Shown: in pieces, positions 53,601-60,886 of the stretch | How the letters are laid out: every line of letters begins with the position of its first letter | Position numbering within the stretch: position 1 is the stretch's first letter | Source: Allokutzneria sp. NRRL B-24872 | GTDB lineage: Bacteria; Actinomycetota; Actinomycetes; Mycobacteriales; Pseudonocardiaceae | Assembly (NCBI RefSeq): GCF_002155965.1 | Contig: NZ_MUMH01000010.1 | Span: 1 to 64,000 of the forward strand | Direction: 5' to 3' | DNA: 64,000 bases | The notes under the pieces: model-generated | Told to the model about the DNA's origin: nothing | Seen by the model: the letters and a program-made list of their open reading frames with translations, nothing else | Databases searched by the model: none | Translations under genes and position numbers: made by a program

Positions 53601-53877
53601 GGACCTGGGTGCCGTCGGCGCGGTGCAGTTCGACGCAGTCACCCGCCCGGGTGAGCAGTTCGGCGACCGGGCCGCCGACGAGATCGGCCGGGTGGCCGGC
53701 TCCGGCGAGCAGGGCGGCGGCCGGGTTGGCCTGGAGCACCACGCCGTCCGATCCGCAGAGCAGGGCGGGTTCCTCCGGCATGACGACCCCGTTGACCGAG
53801 GGCGGCGCGACGGCGGCGCCCACGGCGGGGTCGAGCACCCCGGGGGCTCGCCCCGTGCGCTGGACCTGGTCGGCCAC
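50692..53877 (-). CDS. Multi-PAS GGDEF-EAL cyclic-di-GMP signalling protein
   Basis: A 1061-residue cytosolic sensor with about five PAS domains (first near 30-120, then four repeats each ending DITDQ, DVTSL, DVTEQ, DITER), a GGDEF domain (from ATHDDLTGLPNRTAVKELL) and an EAL domain. The GGDEF motif is SGDEY, and no RxxD inhibitory site is seen, so cyclase activity is doubtful. The EAL domain keeps EALVRW, ELVETSL, DDFGTGYSSL and YQGWLFSRAV, so phosphodiesterase activity is likely. No membrane helix is predicted. GTG 53877 has GAAGGG eight bases upstream and is preferred over longer frames. Confidence 0.9.
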   Translation of the reverse strand: MADQVQRTGRAPGVLDPAVGAAVAPPSVNGVVMPEEPALLCGSDGVVLQANPAAALLAGAGHPADLVGGPVAELLTRAGDCVELHRADGTQVLVRTVRLPQPGGTAELVLLVDVSDLSGAADALRDEKRRLNEVQRVAGIASWELDPATGETYWSPNHYELFGLRPGDVVPGAQAVLDRVHPEDQELVATYWRDHRLSGEEIDIEYRIVRPDGEVRRIRGEAETVRDERGGTVRITGYIRDITDQWRVENELAEEKGRLLEAQRIARMGSWTYEVGSADVRRSEVMVELFREVGNEPGDLLSGVHPDDREKMAELQLRLLHAEHGETAEVEFRGELADKIYNCRVRAEHGDDGKVRRLQATVQDVTSLRALERQLRHERRRLDDAQRVARLGTWEWDSTTDQMAWSDMLKELVGVPIDEHITFEDFFELIHPDDRPWVEELWQQIRVQAQPFECEHKLIRRDGSHRVFRCYGAPVSGPGEPLLLVGTAQDVTEQRVTETRMERSSQRFADLVSVTPVGIGIFDDGERLVDANDALCELLGYDLEQMRGMTAEQLAHPEEPAQHLRMADKAVDDEKSYKIPQRLLQRSDGEPVYCELHVALSVQDDGRRFWLVVFQDITERRRTAEALKHQATHDDLTGLPNRTAVKELLAELLQQDEPSRVAVLFCDIDNFKRVNDSLGHDAGDELLVVLARRLEGGLPKGCTAARLSGDEYVIICADIEAVGGVDALATKVSSLLRTVVPVHGQLVRVSASIGAAIPNGARATGDDLLRFADAAMFEAKRRGAGRVSLASAALMASADWQVHLEGQLREALNRDGLALHYQPVVGPDGRVVTAEALVRWPHPDRGLLSPDVFLPVAEQGDLMKELDRWVLRTALKEASAWPEPDGKPVAVAVNLAGLLPGDPDFVDIVATAVAESGIAWDRVILELVETSLVDLPSRTRQAMAELVERGVRFAVDDFGTGYSSLARLKDLPAQIIKVDRRFVSGVGKDPSDFAVAQAVVDMARAMGRSCVAEGVETAMQFHILQGVGVDAYQGWLFSRAVPPREFRAVLSLGPLHVPRAG

Positions 53878-54087
53878 GACGTCCACCCTTCGGCATCGAC
53901 GAGCCTGTCGGTGCCGGAAGGCGGCCCCGGCCGACGGTCGTCTCAGCAGTGCACCCGAGTGACCGGACGGCCCGGGCCACATCCCTCAAGTGCTCACCCG
54001 ACCGAGTGAAGGTAGCGGTTCTGCGGCGTAACGCCCAGCCCCTGGAAGACGCATTCCGCCGGTGGAGGGCACCCGCTGCCCACCACC

Positions 54088-54105
54088 GGTGGAAGGGTTT
54101 CCACC
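54088..54105. terminator. Weak hairpin after the malic enzyme gene
   Basis: GGTGGAA (54088-54094) and TTCCACC (54099-54105) pair in the 283-base gap between the malic enzyme stop (54161) and the PAS protein start (53877). The rest of the gap shows no gene. Confidence 0.4.
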
Positions 54106-54160
54106 ACCCCCGGCAGGGATCTCGCTGTGTACCGGAGGGGCTGCTGGTCCCCCGGTGCTC

Positions 54161-55351
54161 TCAGGCTACCCCGTCCTGCCTAGCCGCTTCCGCCACAGCG
54201 GCGGCGACCTCCAGGGCGACCCGGGGGTCCAGAGCGCTCGGAACGATGCGGTCCGCGGCCAGATCGTCGCAGGCCACGGCATGGATGGCGTCGGCAGCGG
54301 CGATCTTCATCCGCTCGGTGATCCGGCGGGCGCCCGCGTCGAGGGCCCCCTTGAACACCCCGGGAAACGCCAACACGTTGTTGATCTGGTTCGGGAAGTC
54401 GCTGCGCCCGGTGGCCACGATCGCGGCGTGCCGCGCGGCGACCTCGGGGTGGATCTCCGGGTCCGGGTTGGACAGCGCGAACACGATCGACTCCGGCGCC
54501 ATGGTGGCGACCAGCTCCTCCGGCACCTTCGAGGAGGACAGCCCGAGGAACACGTCGGCCCCGTTCAGCGCTTCGGCCAGGCCGCCGCTGAGCCCGCGCG
54601 GGTTGGTCACGGCGGCCAGCTCGGTCTTGACCGCGTTCAGCCCGTCCCGGCCCGCGGCGATGATGCCGCGCGAGTCGAGCACGACGACCTCGCCGACCCC
54701 GGCGGCGATCAGGATCTTCGCGCAGGCCACGCCCGCAGCGCCGGCGCCGGAGACGACGACCTTGAGCTCACCCAGCGAACGGCCCTGGACCGCGACGGCG
54801 CCCTTGAGCGCGGCGAGCACCACGATCGCGGTGCCGTGCTGGTCGTCGTGCATGACCGGGCAGTCCAGCGCCTCGATCAGCCGCGCCTCCAGCTCGAAGC
54901 AGCGCGGGGCGGAGACGTCCTCCAGGTTGACCGCGCCGAAGGACGGGCGCAGCCGGACCAGGGTCTCCACGATCTCGTCGACGTCGGTGGTGTCCAGCAC
55001 CAGCGGGATGGAGTCCAGCCCGCCGAAGGTCTTGAACAGCGCGGACTTGCCCTCCATCACCGGGAGCGAGGCACGCGGGCCGATGTCGCCGAGGCCGAGC
55101 ACGGCGGTGCCGTCGCTGACCACCGCGACCAGGCGGCCGGTCCACGTGTAGCGAGAGGCGAGGGAGGCGTCCTCGGCGATGGCCTTGCTGACGCGGGCCA
55201 CACCGGGGGTGTAGGCGATGGACAGCGCGCGCGGGTCGGCGAGCGAGGCGGTCGCGCCGACGGCGAGCTTGCCGCCCTCGTGCGCCTCGAAGATCTCGGC
55301 GTCGGTCAGCTCGATCGACGTCGAAACGTTCGGATCATCCACAGTGGTCAC
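54161..55351 (-). CDS. NAD-dependent malic enzyme
   Basis: A 396-residue enzyme decarboxylating malate to pyruvate. The malic signature is TDAEIFEAHEGGKLAVGATASLADPRALSIAYTPGVARV; DHD-type metal site in LDCPVMHDDQHGTAIVVLAALKGA; Rossmann motif VVSGAGAAGVACAKIL; C-terminal FALSNPDPEIHP and RSDFPNQINNVLAFPGVFKGALDAGARRI. The start is GTG 55351 with GGAGGG upstream. Single-domain (no phosphotransacetylase extension). Links the citric acid cycle to pyruvate. Confidence 0.95.
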   Translation of the reverse strand: MTTVDDPNVSTSIELTDAEIFEAHEGGKLAVGATASLADPRALSIAYTPGVARVSKAIAEDASLASRYTWTGRLVAVVSDGTAVLGLGDIGPRASLPVMEGKSALFKTFGGLDSIPLVLDTTDVDEIVETLVRLRPSFGAVNLEDVSAPRCFELEARLIEALDCPVMHDDQHGTAIVVLAALKGAVAVQGRSLGELKVVVSGAGAAGVACAKILIAAGVGEVVVLDSRGIIAAGRDGLNAVKTELAAVTNPRGLSGGLAEALNGADVFLGLSSSKVPEELVATMAPESIVFALSNPDPEIHPEVAARHAAIVATGRSDFPNQINNVLAFPGVFKGALDAGARRITERMKIAAADAIHAVACDDLAADRIVPSALDPRVALEVAAAVAEAARQDGVA

Positions 55352-55683
55352 AGCGTCCCTCCAGACAGCGGGGGCGGGCCAGAATCGCGCTTCGGCCTCA
55401 GAAACTCAGGCGAGAAACCGGTCGCCGGACGGGATCGCGTCCAGCTCGACAGGCATGACGACGTCGGCGCAGGAGTGCTCAGGGGTGGTGAGCTCTGCGG
55501 CGCCGGGCGTCGGAGTCGGGCCAGTGTGGCAGGCAATCCCTCCGATGTCTGCGGCGGGGATCACATGAGGCGAGAAAGTGACGTCGCAGGTCAGAGGCGT
55601 TTTTTACAAGACGACCGTCCGACTTGTTTTGATCTTCGCTGGCCACGGCGACGCAACTGGGAGATGTAATAGACTTTTTAGTC
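55352..55683. other. Divergent intergenic region
   Basis: 332 bases between the malic enzyme (minus) and epimerase (plus) starts. No gene seen. Close to the epimerase is an AT-rich stretch with TAATAG (55667-55672) and TAGACT (55670-55675); the latter ends eight bases before GTG 55684, so a leaderless start is possible. Confidence 0.45.
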
Positions 55684-56304
55684 GTGCAGGTGCGCAAACT
55701 GTCCGTCCCGGACGCCTTCGAGTTCACTCCCCGTTCTTTTCCCGATTCCCGTGGACTGTTCGTCGCCCCGTTCCAGGAGGCGGCGCTGATCGAGGCGACC
55801 GGCCACCCGATGCGGCTCGCGCAGACCAACCACAGCGTCTCGGTGCGCGGGGCCATCCGCGGCCTGCACTTCGCCGACACCCCGCCCGGCCAGGCGAAGT
55901 ACGTCTACTGCCCGCGTGGCGCGCTGATGGACGTCGTCGTGGACCTGCGCGTGGGCTCGCCGACCTTCGGCGCGTGGGACGCCGCCCGGCTGGACTCCAC
56001 CGACTTCCGCGCGGTGTACATCTCCGAGGGCATCGGCCACGCCTTCGTGGCGTTGGAGGAAGACACGGTGATGGCCTACCTGTGCTCCACGCCGTACAAC
56101 CCGGCGGCCGAGCACGCGGTCAACCCGATGGACCCGATGCTCGGCATCCCGTGGGAGTCCTACCTCGACGGCGTCGAGCCCGTGCTGTCCGACAAGGACC
56201 GCGGCGCCCCGTCGCTGGCCGAGGCCGTCGCCGCCGATCTGCTGCCGAAGTACGAGGCGTGCCAGGCGCACTACGCGTCGCTGCGCTCCGTGCTCGTCCC
56301 CTAG
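55684..56304 (+). CDS. dTDP-4-dehydrorhamnose 3,5-epimerase-like protein
   Basis: A 206-residue RmlC-type cupin that epimerises a dTDP-4-keto-6-deoxy-sugar. RGAIRGLHFADTPPGQAKYVYCPRGALMDVVVDLRVGSPTFG carries the catalytic His and its Asp partner; VYISEGIGHAFVALEEDTVMAYLCSTPYNPAAEHAVNPMDP follows. Length is usual for RmlC. No other deoxysugar genes are adjacent, so it may belong to a pathway encoded elsewhere. Its stop TAG shares the palindrome CTAG with the stop of sodX on the other strand. Confidence 0.9.
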   Translation: MQVRKLSVPDAFEFTPRSFPDSRGLFVAPFQEAALIEATGHPMRLAQTNHSVSVRGAIRGLHFADTPPGQAKYVYCPRGALMDVVVDLRVGSPTFGAWDAARLDSTDFRAVYISEGIGHAFVALEEDTVMAYLCSTPYNPAAEHAVNPMDPMLGIPWESYLDGVEPVLSDKDRGAPSLAEAVAADLLPKYEACQAHYASLRSVLVP

Positions 56305-56591
56305 CGAATCCGCCCCGGGCGCGGCCCGAGCCGCCAGCGCAGCACTCCGAGGACTTCGGCCGCCCCCAGCTGCCGCGAGTCCGTCGAGCCGAAGCCGTTG
56401 TCCCCCAACACCCACCACCCGCCGTCCTGCTCGCGCACGGCCCGCTTCACCGAGAGCTGGCCGGGGCGCGACGCCCAGCGCACCAGCACCACGTCACCCG
56501 GCTCCGGTGCCGCGCCCATGCGCACCAGAGCCGTGTCCCCGTCGTAGAGCGCGGGCACCATCGACGGCCCATTCACCCGCACCCAGCGCAC
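56301..56591 (-). CDS. sodX: Nickel superoxide dismutase maturation protease
   Basis: A 96-residue S26-family peptidase. The Ser is in VRVNGPSMVPALYDGDTALV and the Lys in GQLSVKRAVREQDGGWWVLGDN. GTG 56591 is preferred because GGGGAG sits nine bases upstream; a longer frame to 56654 is open. It is divergent from sodN. SodX cleaves the N-terminal leader of SodN to expose the His that binds nickel. Confidence 0.92.
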   Translation of the reverse strand: MRWVRVNGPSMVPALYDGDTALVRMGAAPEPGDVVLVRWASRPGQLSVKRAVREQDGGWWVLGDNGFGSTDSRQLGAAEVLGVLRWRLGPRPGRIR

Positions 56592-56673
56592 CGTGATCAC
56601 CTCCCCGCCTGCCGCTCTCACTCGTGCGGAGTAGGGTCCCGCACGTCGGAGCATCCACTGTCAGGGAGGAAAG

Positions 56674-57084
56674 ATGCGACTTCTGTCGCGTGTCCTCGGC
56701 CCCCGTCTGGAGGTCACCGCCCACTGCGATCTGCCGTGCGGCGTGTACGACCCGGCCCAGGCCAGGATCGAGGCCGAGTCGGTCAAGGCGATCCAGGACA
56801 AGTACCAGTCCAACGAGGACCCCGAGTTCCGCCAGCGCGCCATCGAGATCAAGGAGCAGCGCTGCGAGTTGGTCAAGCACCACCTGTGGGTGCTGTGGAC
56901 CGACTACTTCAAGCCGCCGCACTTCGAGAAGTACCCGGAGCTGCACGAGCTGTTCAACCAGGCCACCAAGGCCGCGGGCGCGGGCGGGGCCAAGGGCTCT
57001 ACCGACCCGAAGTCCGGTCAGCACCTGCTCGACCTGATCGCCCAGATTGACAAGATCTTCTGGGAGACCAAGGCCGCTGCCTGA
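56674..57084 (+). CDS. sodN: Nickel-containing superoxide dismutase
   Basis: A 136-residue precursor. A leader of 16 residues (MRLLSRVLGPRLEVTA) is followed by HCDLPCGVYDP, the nickel hook whose His1, Cys2 and Cys6 bind the metal. The four-helix body contains QRAIEIKEQRCELVKHHLWVLWTDYFKPPHFEKYPELHELF. ATG 56674 has GGGAGG upstream. It removes superoxide in the cytosol. Expression is normally nickel dependent through Nur; no clear Nur box was seen in the 82-base divergent gap. Confidence 0.97.
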   Translation: MRLLSRVLGPRLEVTAHCDLPCGVYDPAQARIEAESVKAIQDKYQSNEDPEFRQRAIEIKEQRCELVKHHLWVLWTDYFKPPHFEKYPELHELFNQATKAAGAGGAKGSTDPKSGQHLLDLIAQIDKIFWETKAAA

Positions 57085-57096
57085 TCTGTCCTTGAA

Positions 57097-57145
57097 AACG
57101 ACGCTGACCGGCGAGGACTCTTCTCGCCAGTCAGCGTCGTTCTTT
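57097..57145 (+). terminator. Terminator after sodN
   Basis: AACGACGCTGACCGGCGAG (57097-57115) pairs with 57123-57141 over 19 positions with one mismatch around a seven-base loop and is followed by CTTT. It is 12 bases after the sodN stop. Confidence 0.85.
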
Positions 57146-57636
57146 CATCTCCGAGGATTACTTCCCGACTCCGATCGCGGCCAGGAGGATCTCGTTCTAC
57201 GGAAAGCGCACCCAAAAGACGAGGGCTGTCTTAAATGATGAGGCCGGTGGCGGAGCCCTGGCCGCACCGACCAACCGACACGCCACGAGGTGGGTGTGGC
57301 GATGAATGCTTCCACAACGTCCCGCTTGCGATAGCCGTTTCCCGGCGTGAGCGATGCGGAGTGCCCCCGCCCTCCGGTGGGAACTGACGCCGGACGGCGT
57401 AGCGATCAATCTGATCATCGCCTCGCAGGAGGCCTGACGAGGTGGCGCGCGTGCCCGGCGCTGACAACACTAAGGCCGCAGGATTCGACTCGGTCCGACC
57501 GGCGACCACCGGGAGCCCGGATGCAAAGGCAGGCAAACGAGACCCCTCTCCGTGATGCCGCTTGCCCGTCAACCCAAGAATCACTAATGTCCGATCGACG
57601 ACGTTGCCATTGTGAAACTTTTCCAGAAAAAGGACC
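57142..57636. other. Long non-coding stretch, composition unlike neighbours
   Basis: About 495 bases. GC is visibly lower than in the flanking genes. A frame from GTG 57347 runs to 57640 but has no recognisable content and poor codon bias. It could be a decayed gene or transposed DNA; no transposase, repeat or att site was identified. Confidence 0.4.
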
Positions 57637-57966
57637 ATGAATACCACTCGCATATTTGCTGCTTCGATTATTCTGGCCGCCTCGGCCGGGTTCTTTCTGC
57701 CGGTATCAGCGTCAGCTGGTCCCCCGGCGCCGCTTCGCTGCGGGTTTACCGACTCGCGTACAGCTGCCAACGCGGGTTATCACTACGGCCCCTACTGGAA
57801 GAACTGCTCTGCCAACCCGCAGTTGATCGAGATGCGCAACGGTTCCACGGCGGGCAGGGCGTGCATTGAGCGCCATCAGCCCCAGGTGCCGGGTCACGCG
57901 AGGAGCCTCAAGGGCGCGCTTGGCTCTCTGGAGGTCGTCAGCGCCTCGGTGCTCGCACCCTGCTGA
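57637..57966 (+). CDS. Small secreted cysteine-containing protein (possibly DUF6355-like)
   Basis: A 109-residue protein. A signal peptide (MNTTRIFAASIILAASAGFFLPVSASA) precedes LRCGFTDSRTAANAGYHYGPYWKNCS and later cysteines in GRACIE and the final APC. The CGF...Y...C pattern recalls the secreted DUF6355 family of actinomycetes; this is a weak comparison. AAAAGGA precedes the ATG by five bases. Codon use (ATA, TTT, GCT, ATT, AAT) is unlike the rest of the window, which suggests transfer or a recently recruited gene. Confidence 0.6.
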   Translation: MNTTRIFAASIILAASAGFFLPVSASAGPPAPLRCGFTDSRTAANAGYHYGPYWKNCSANPQLIEMRNGSTAGRACIERHQPQVPGHARSLKGALGSLEVVSASVLAPC

Positions 57967-58012
57967 CAACCGCCCGGCCCGGCCCGGCTCGTCGTCAAGC
58001 ACCCTTGTCCAC

Positions 58013-58450
58013 GTGAAAGACGGAGTCGGAGAAGCCGCGCGGATCTGGGCTCTGGCGAAGGCGCGGCGTGACGGGAGCCCGGAGGACACGGTCGAGCAGA
58101 CCACGCCGGGCATCCTGCGGCGCCTCAGCCTGGACGACGCAAAGCTGTTCCTGGCGAGACAGGACGGCCGAGCGGTGGGCTTCGCGCTGGTGGCCCCGCG
58201 ACCGCAGACGCTGGAGGTCTTCTACCTCGCGGTGGATCCGGATGCCTGGGGCAGTGGCGTGGGGACGAGCCTCCTCCGCGATGTCGACGAGCACGCGCGC
58301 GAAATCGGCCGCGACACCTTGGATTTGTGGGTGATCGCCGACAACGACCGCGCGATCGGTGTGTACGAGAGGGCGGGTTGGGTCGCGACGGACGAGGTGC
58401 AGGTGGACGCCGGTCGGGTCGAGCGGCGATTCCTCCGCCGACTGCGTTAG
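58013..58450 (+). CDS. GNAT-family N-acetyltransferase
   Basis: A 145-residue acetyltransferase. The acetyl-CoA loop is AWGSGVGTSLLRDVDEHAREIGRDTLDLWVIADNDRAIGVYERAGW. GTG 58013 is preferred (VKDGVGEAARIWALAKARR); the longer frame reads through the previous gene. Substrate unknown. Confidence 0.83.
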   Translation: MKDGVGEAARIWALAKARRDGSPEDTVEQTTPGILRRLSLDDAKLFLARQDGRAVGFALVAPRPQTLEVFYLAVDPDAWGSGVGTSLLRDVDEHAREIGRDTLDLWVIADNDRAIGVYERAGWVATDEVQVDAGRVERRFLRRLR

Positions 58451-58483
58451 CGGAATTCCGATCGGGCGTGCCACAGTGGCGGC

Positions 58484-59215
58484 GTGATCGATGAGCTGCG
58501 CGAACACTGCGCCGGCTTGGCGTTCGCCCCGCTGCCGGAACTGACCGGGACCGAAGGCGTGCCGACCGGGGACACCTGGTTCACAGCGGTCGAAATGCGC
58601 GAGCGCGTCACGGAACTCCTTGCGGCACAAGACGAAGCCGTCCCGCCGGGGCCTCGGGCGATGGAAGCGCTGCGAGTCCTGCTCCGCGAGCTGATCTTCT
58701 GCACGGCGGCCTCGGTCTATCTCTTCGAAGCAGCACCGCGCGTCGCCGCGGACTGCTACTGGTTCCACTACGACGGCACGGTGGACCGCAGGCGCATGGT
58801 GGTCACGGAGATCGCCGCCGATGACCGCGATCTGGCGAGCGGCTTCGTCGCCACGGTGACGCCGCTGGTCACCGAGGTGTGCGCGCAGTCGCGGGTGGGC
58901 GCGCGGACGCTGTGGAGCTACGTCATCGACATGATCCACTTCGGCATGCTGAACCTGGCCAGGCAGCTGGGCCGGGATCGAGCGGCGGCGTGGGCGCGGG
59001 CGGCCGAACTGGCGGAGGAGCTGCACGCGGCGGGCATCCCGCGGCGTTCGCGGCCCGTGCTGGCGAACTACGGGGGCTCGGACGACGAGTCGTGGGGCGT
59101 GCGCGGCGCGTGCTGCCTGGACTTCACCGACGGCGTGCAGACGATGTGCCTGACGTGCCCGCTGCTCGACGATGCCGCGCGAGGGCAGCTGTGGGCGGTC
59201 TCCAAACTCCGCTAG
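58484..59215 (+). CDS. FhuF-like 2Fe-2S protein, probable ferric-siderophore reductase
   Basis: A 243-residue protein whose C-terminus has RGACCLDFTDGVQTMCLTCPLL: Cys-Cys, ten residues, Cys-x2-Cys, the FhuF iron-sulphur signature. GTG 58484. It is 33 bases upstream of a siderophore-binding lipoprotein with an iron box in that gap. It most likely reduces siderophore-bound iron after import. Confidence 0.87.
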   Translation: MIDELREHCAGLAFAPLPELTGTEGVPTGDTWFTAVEMRERVTELLAAQDEAVPPGPRAMEALRVLLRELIFCTAASVYLFEAAPRVAADCYWFHYDGTVDRRRMVVTEIAADDRDLASGFVATVTPLVTEVCAQSRVGARTLWSYVIDMIHFGMLNLARQLGRDRAAAWARAAELAEELHAAGIPRRSRPVLANYGGSDDESWGVRGACCLDFTDGVQTMCLTCPLLDDAARGQLWAVSKLR

Positions 59216-59218
59216 ACA

Positions 59219-59233
59219 TTAGGCAAGCCTAAG
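59219..59233. promoter_or_regulatory. Iron box (IdeR/DmdR-type operator)
   Basis: TTAGGCAAGCCTAAG contains the palindrome TTAGGC-AA... closing GCCTAA. It matches about 12 of 19 positions of the DtxR-family consensus (TTAGGTTAGGCTAACCTAA), with the half-sites best kept. It overlaps the FhuF-like gene end and lies 15-30 bases before the binding-protein start. It predicts iron repression of the siderophore-binding gene. Confidence 0.65.
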
Positions 59234-59248
59234 AAATACCGTCACGCC

Positions 59249-60268
59249 GTGTTTCGCGACCTGGATGGCCAGCTCCCGGTGCTCGGCGGCGGCCCGACGA
59301 CCCCCTACGCCGACCTGACCCGGCGCGGCCTGTTCACCGCGGCCGGTCTGCTCGCCGTTTCCGGCTGCTCGATCGGCCGCAGGGGCAGCGCCGACAAGCC
59401 GATGCGCTCGGTCACGCACCCGCTCGGCACCAGCTCGATCCCGGTCAAACCGGAGCGCGTGGTGTCGCTGGACAGCAACGGCGGCCTCCAGGTCAGCCTG
59501 GAGCTGGGCGTTCCGCTCATCGCCTCGGAAACGCTGCAGGGCGGCCAGCCGCTGCCGCCGTACGTGCCCGCGCCCGCGGCCGGGTTCACCGCGCTGGGCT
59601 TCAACCAGCTCAACCTGGAGCAGCTCGCGGGGCTCCGCCCGGACCTGATCATCGGGAACACCCAGCGGCTCAAGGACAACTACGCGAAGCTGACCGGCAT
59701 CGCGCCGACCGTGGCCTACGAGAACGCGGGCAGCGGAGTCGGCTGGCGGCAGTCCGTGCGCACCATCGGCGACGTCCTCGGCGCCCGCGCGGAGATCGAC
59801 CGCAGGCTCGCCGCGCACACCGAGCGCGTCGCCGCGCTGAAGGCGAAGCACCGCGAGCTGCTGGCGAAGAACTCCGTGGCACTGCTGCGATTCACCAGCA
59901 ACGAGCTGCGCATCGTGCGCGGGCCGATCTTCGGTTCGGCGGTGCTCTCCGACCTCGGCGCGCGCCGCCCGGCCTCCACCGACCGCCCCTCGCCGAGCGC
60001 CACCTACGTGACGTTGAGCGAGGAGAACGTGGGCGTGCTCGCGGACTCCGACGTCCTGCTGCACTTCGTCGGCGGTGGCGGCATGGTGGACAAGGCGTCG
60101 ACGACCTTCGACAAGATCACCAAGGGCGGCCTCTGGCAGCAGCTCCCGGCCGTGCGCGCGGGTCGCGTCATCGAGCTGGACCCGGTGTCCTGGTGGGACG
60201 GCTACTCGGTGTCGGCCGCGCAGACCTGCCTCGATCAGCTCGACAAGGCGCTCGGCTCGCTCTCTTGA
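59249..60268 (+). CDS. Iron-siderophore ABC transporter substrate-binding lipoprotein
   Basis: A 339-residue FepB/FhuD-type binding protein. The N-terminus RRGLFTAAGLLAVSGCS combines a twin-arginine motif with a lipobox (VSGC), so Tat export as a lipoprotein is likely. The binding domain has IPVKPERVVSLDSNGGLQVSLELGVPLIASE, then LEQLAGLRPDLIIGN. No permease or ATPase follows, so it must use a transporter encoded elsewhere. The GTG start is preceded by the iron box. Confidence 0.9.
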   Translation: MFRDLDGQLPVLGGGPTTPYADLTRRGLFTAAGLLAVSGCSIGRRGSADKPMRSVTHPLGTSSIPVKPERVVSLDSNGGLQVSLELGVPLIASETLQGGQPLPPYVPAPAAGFTALGFNQLNLEQLAGLRPDLIIGNTQRLKDNYAKLTGIAPTVAYENAGSGVGWRQSVRTIGDVLGARAEIDRRLAAHTERVAALKAKHRELLAKNSVALLRFTSNELRIVRGPIFGSAVLSDLGARRPASTDRPSPSATYVTLSEENVGVLADSDVLLHFVGGGGMVDKASTTFDKITKGGLWQQLPAVRAGRVIELDPVSWWDGYSVSAAQTCLDQLDKALGSLS

Positions 60269-60280
60269 CAGACTCGGCGC

Positions 60281-60874
60281 ATGCCGAACGGACGCGTGTA
60301 CGTGCTGCGGCACGGAGAGACGGAGTGGTCGGCGACCGGCCAGCACACCGGTCGCACGGACATTCCCCTCACCAGCGAAGGAAAGCAGCAGGCCGTCGCC
60401 GCAGGCCGAGTGCTCGCCCGGCTGCGCGGCACGGAGAAACCGGCGCTGTTGCTGTCGAGCCCGCGCGAGCGCGCGACGCGGACGGCCGAGCTGGCCGGGC
60501 TCGGCACGCCCGACGACGTCACCGAGGACCTGGCGGAGTGGGACTACGGCGACTACGAGGGCCTGACCACGGCGCAGATCCGCGAGACCGTCGAGGACTG
60601 GACGGTGTGGACGCACCCGTGCCCGAACGGTGAGACCGCCGACGACGTGACGGCCCGCGCGGACAAGGTGCTGACGAAGATCCAACCCGCGCTCGCGACC
60701 GGCGACGTGGTCCTCATCGGCCACGGCCACTTCAGCCGCGTGCTGGTGGCCAGGTGGGTGGGACTGCGCGCCGAGGCCGGAGTCGGCTTCGCGATGGGCA
60801 CCGCCGGCGTCGCCACGCTCGGCTTCGAGCGCGGAGTTCCGCAGCTCGTGCACCTCAACCTCCCTCCCGTGTAA
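60281..60874 (+). CDS. Histidine phosphatase-family protein
   Basis: A 197-residue phosphatase of the phosphoglycerate-mutase-like superfamily. Catalytic RHGETEWS near residue 8, then DIPLTSEGKQQAVAAG, SSPRERATRTAELAG, WDYGDYEGL, and second His in VVLIGHGHFSRVLVARW. Could act on acid sugars, 2-phosphoglycerate or adenosylcobalamin precursors; substrate unresolved. It begins 12 bases after the binding protein and ends 12 bases before a GNAT gene. Confidence 0.9.
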   Translation: MPNGRVYVLRHGETEWSATGQHTGRTDIPLTSEGKQQAVAAGRVLARLRGTEKPALLLSSPRERATRTAELAGLGTPDDVTEDLAEWDYGDYEGLTTAQIRETVEDWTVWTHPCPNGETADDVTARADKVLTKIQPALATGDVVLIGHGHFSRVLVARWVGLRAEAGVGFAMGTAGVATLGFERGVPQLVHLNLPPV

Positions 60875-60886
60875 GGAGAACGGAAC

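Noticed and set aside
56592-56673. Nur operator in the sodX-sodN gap
   Set aside because: No clear TGnnAnnnTTGnnA-type palindrome; short gap read through on both strands.
57347-57640. 97-residue frame before the secreted peptide gene
   Set aside because: Arg/Pro-rich, no ribosome-binding site, no recognisable content; treated as non-coding.
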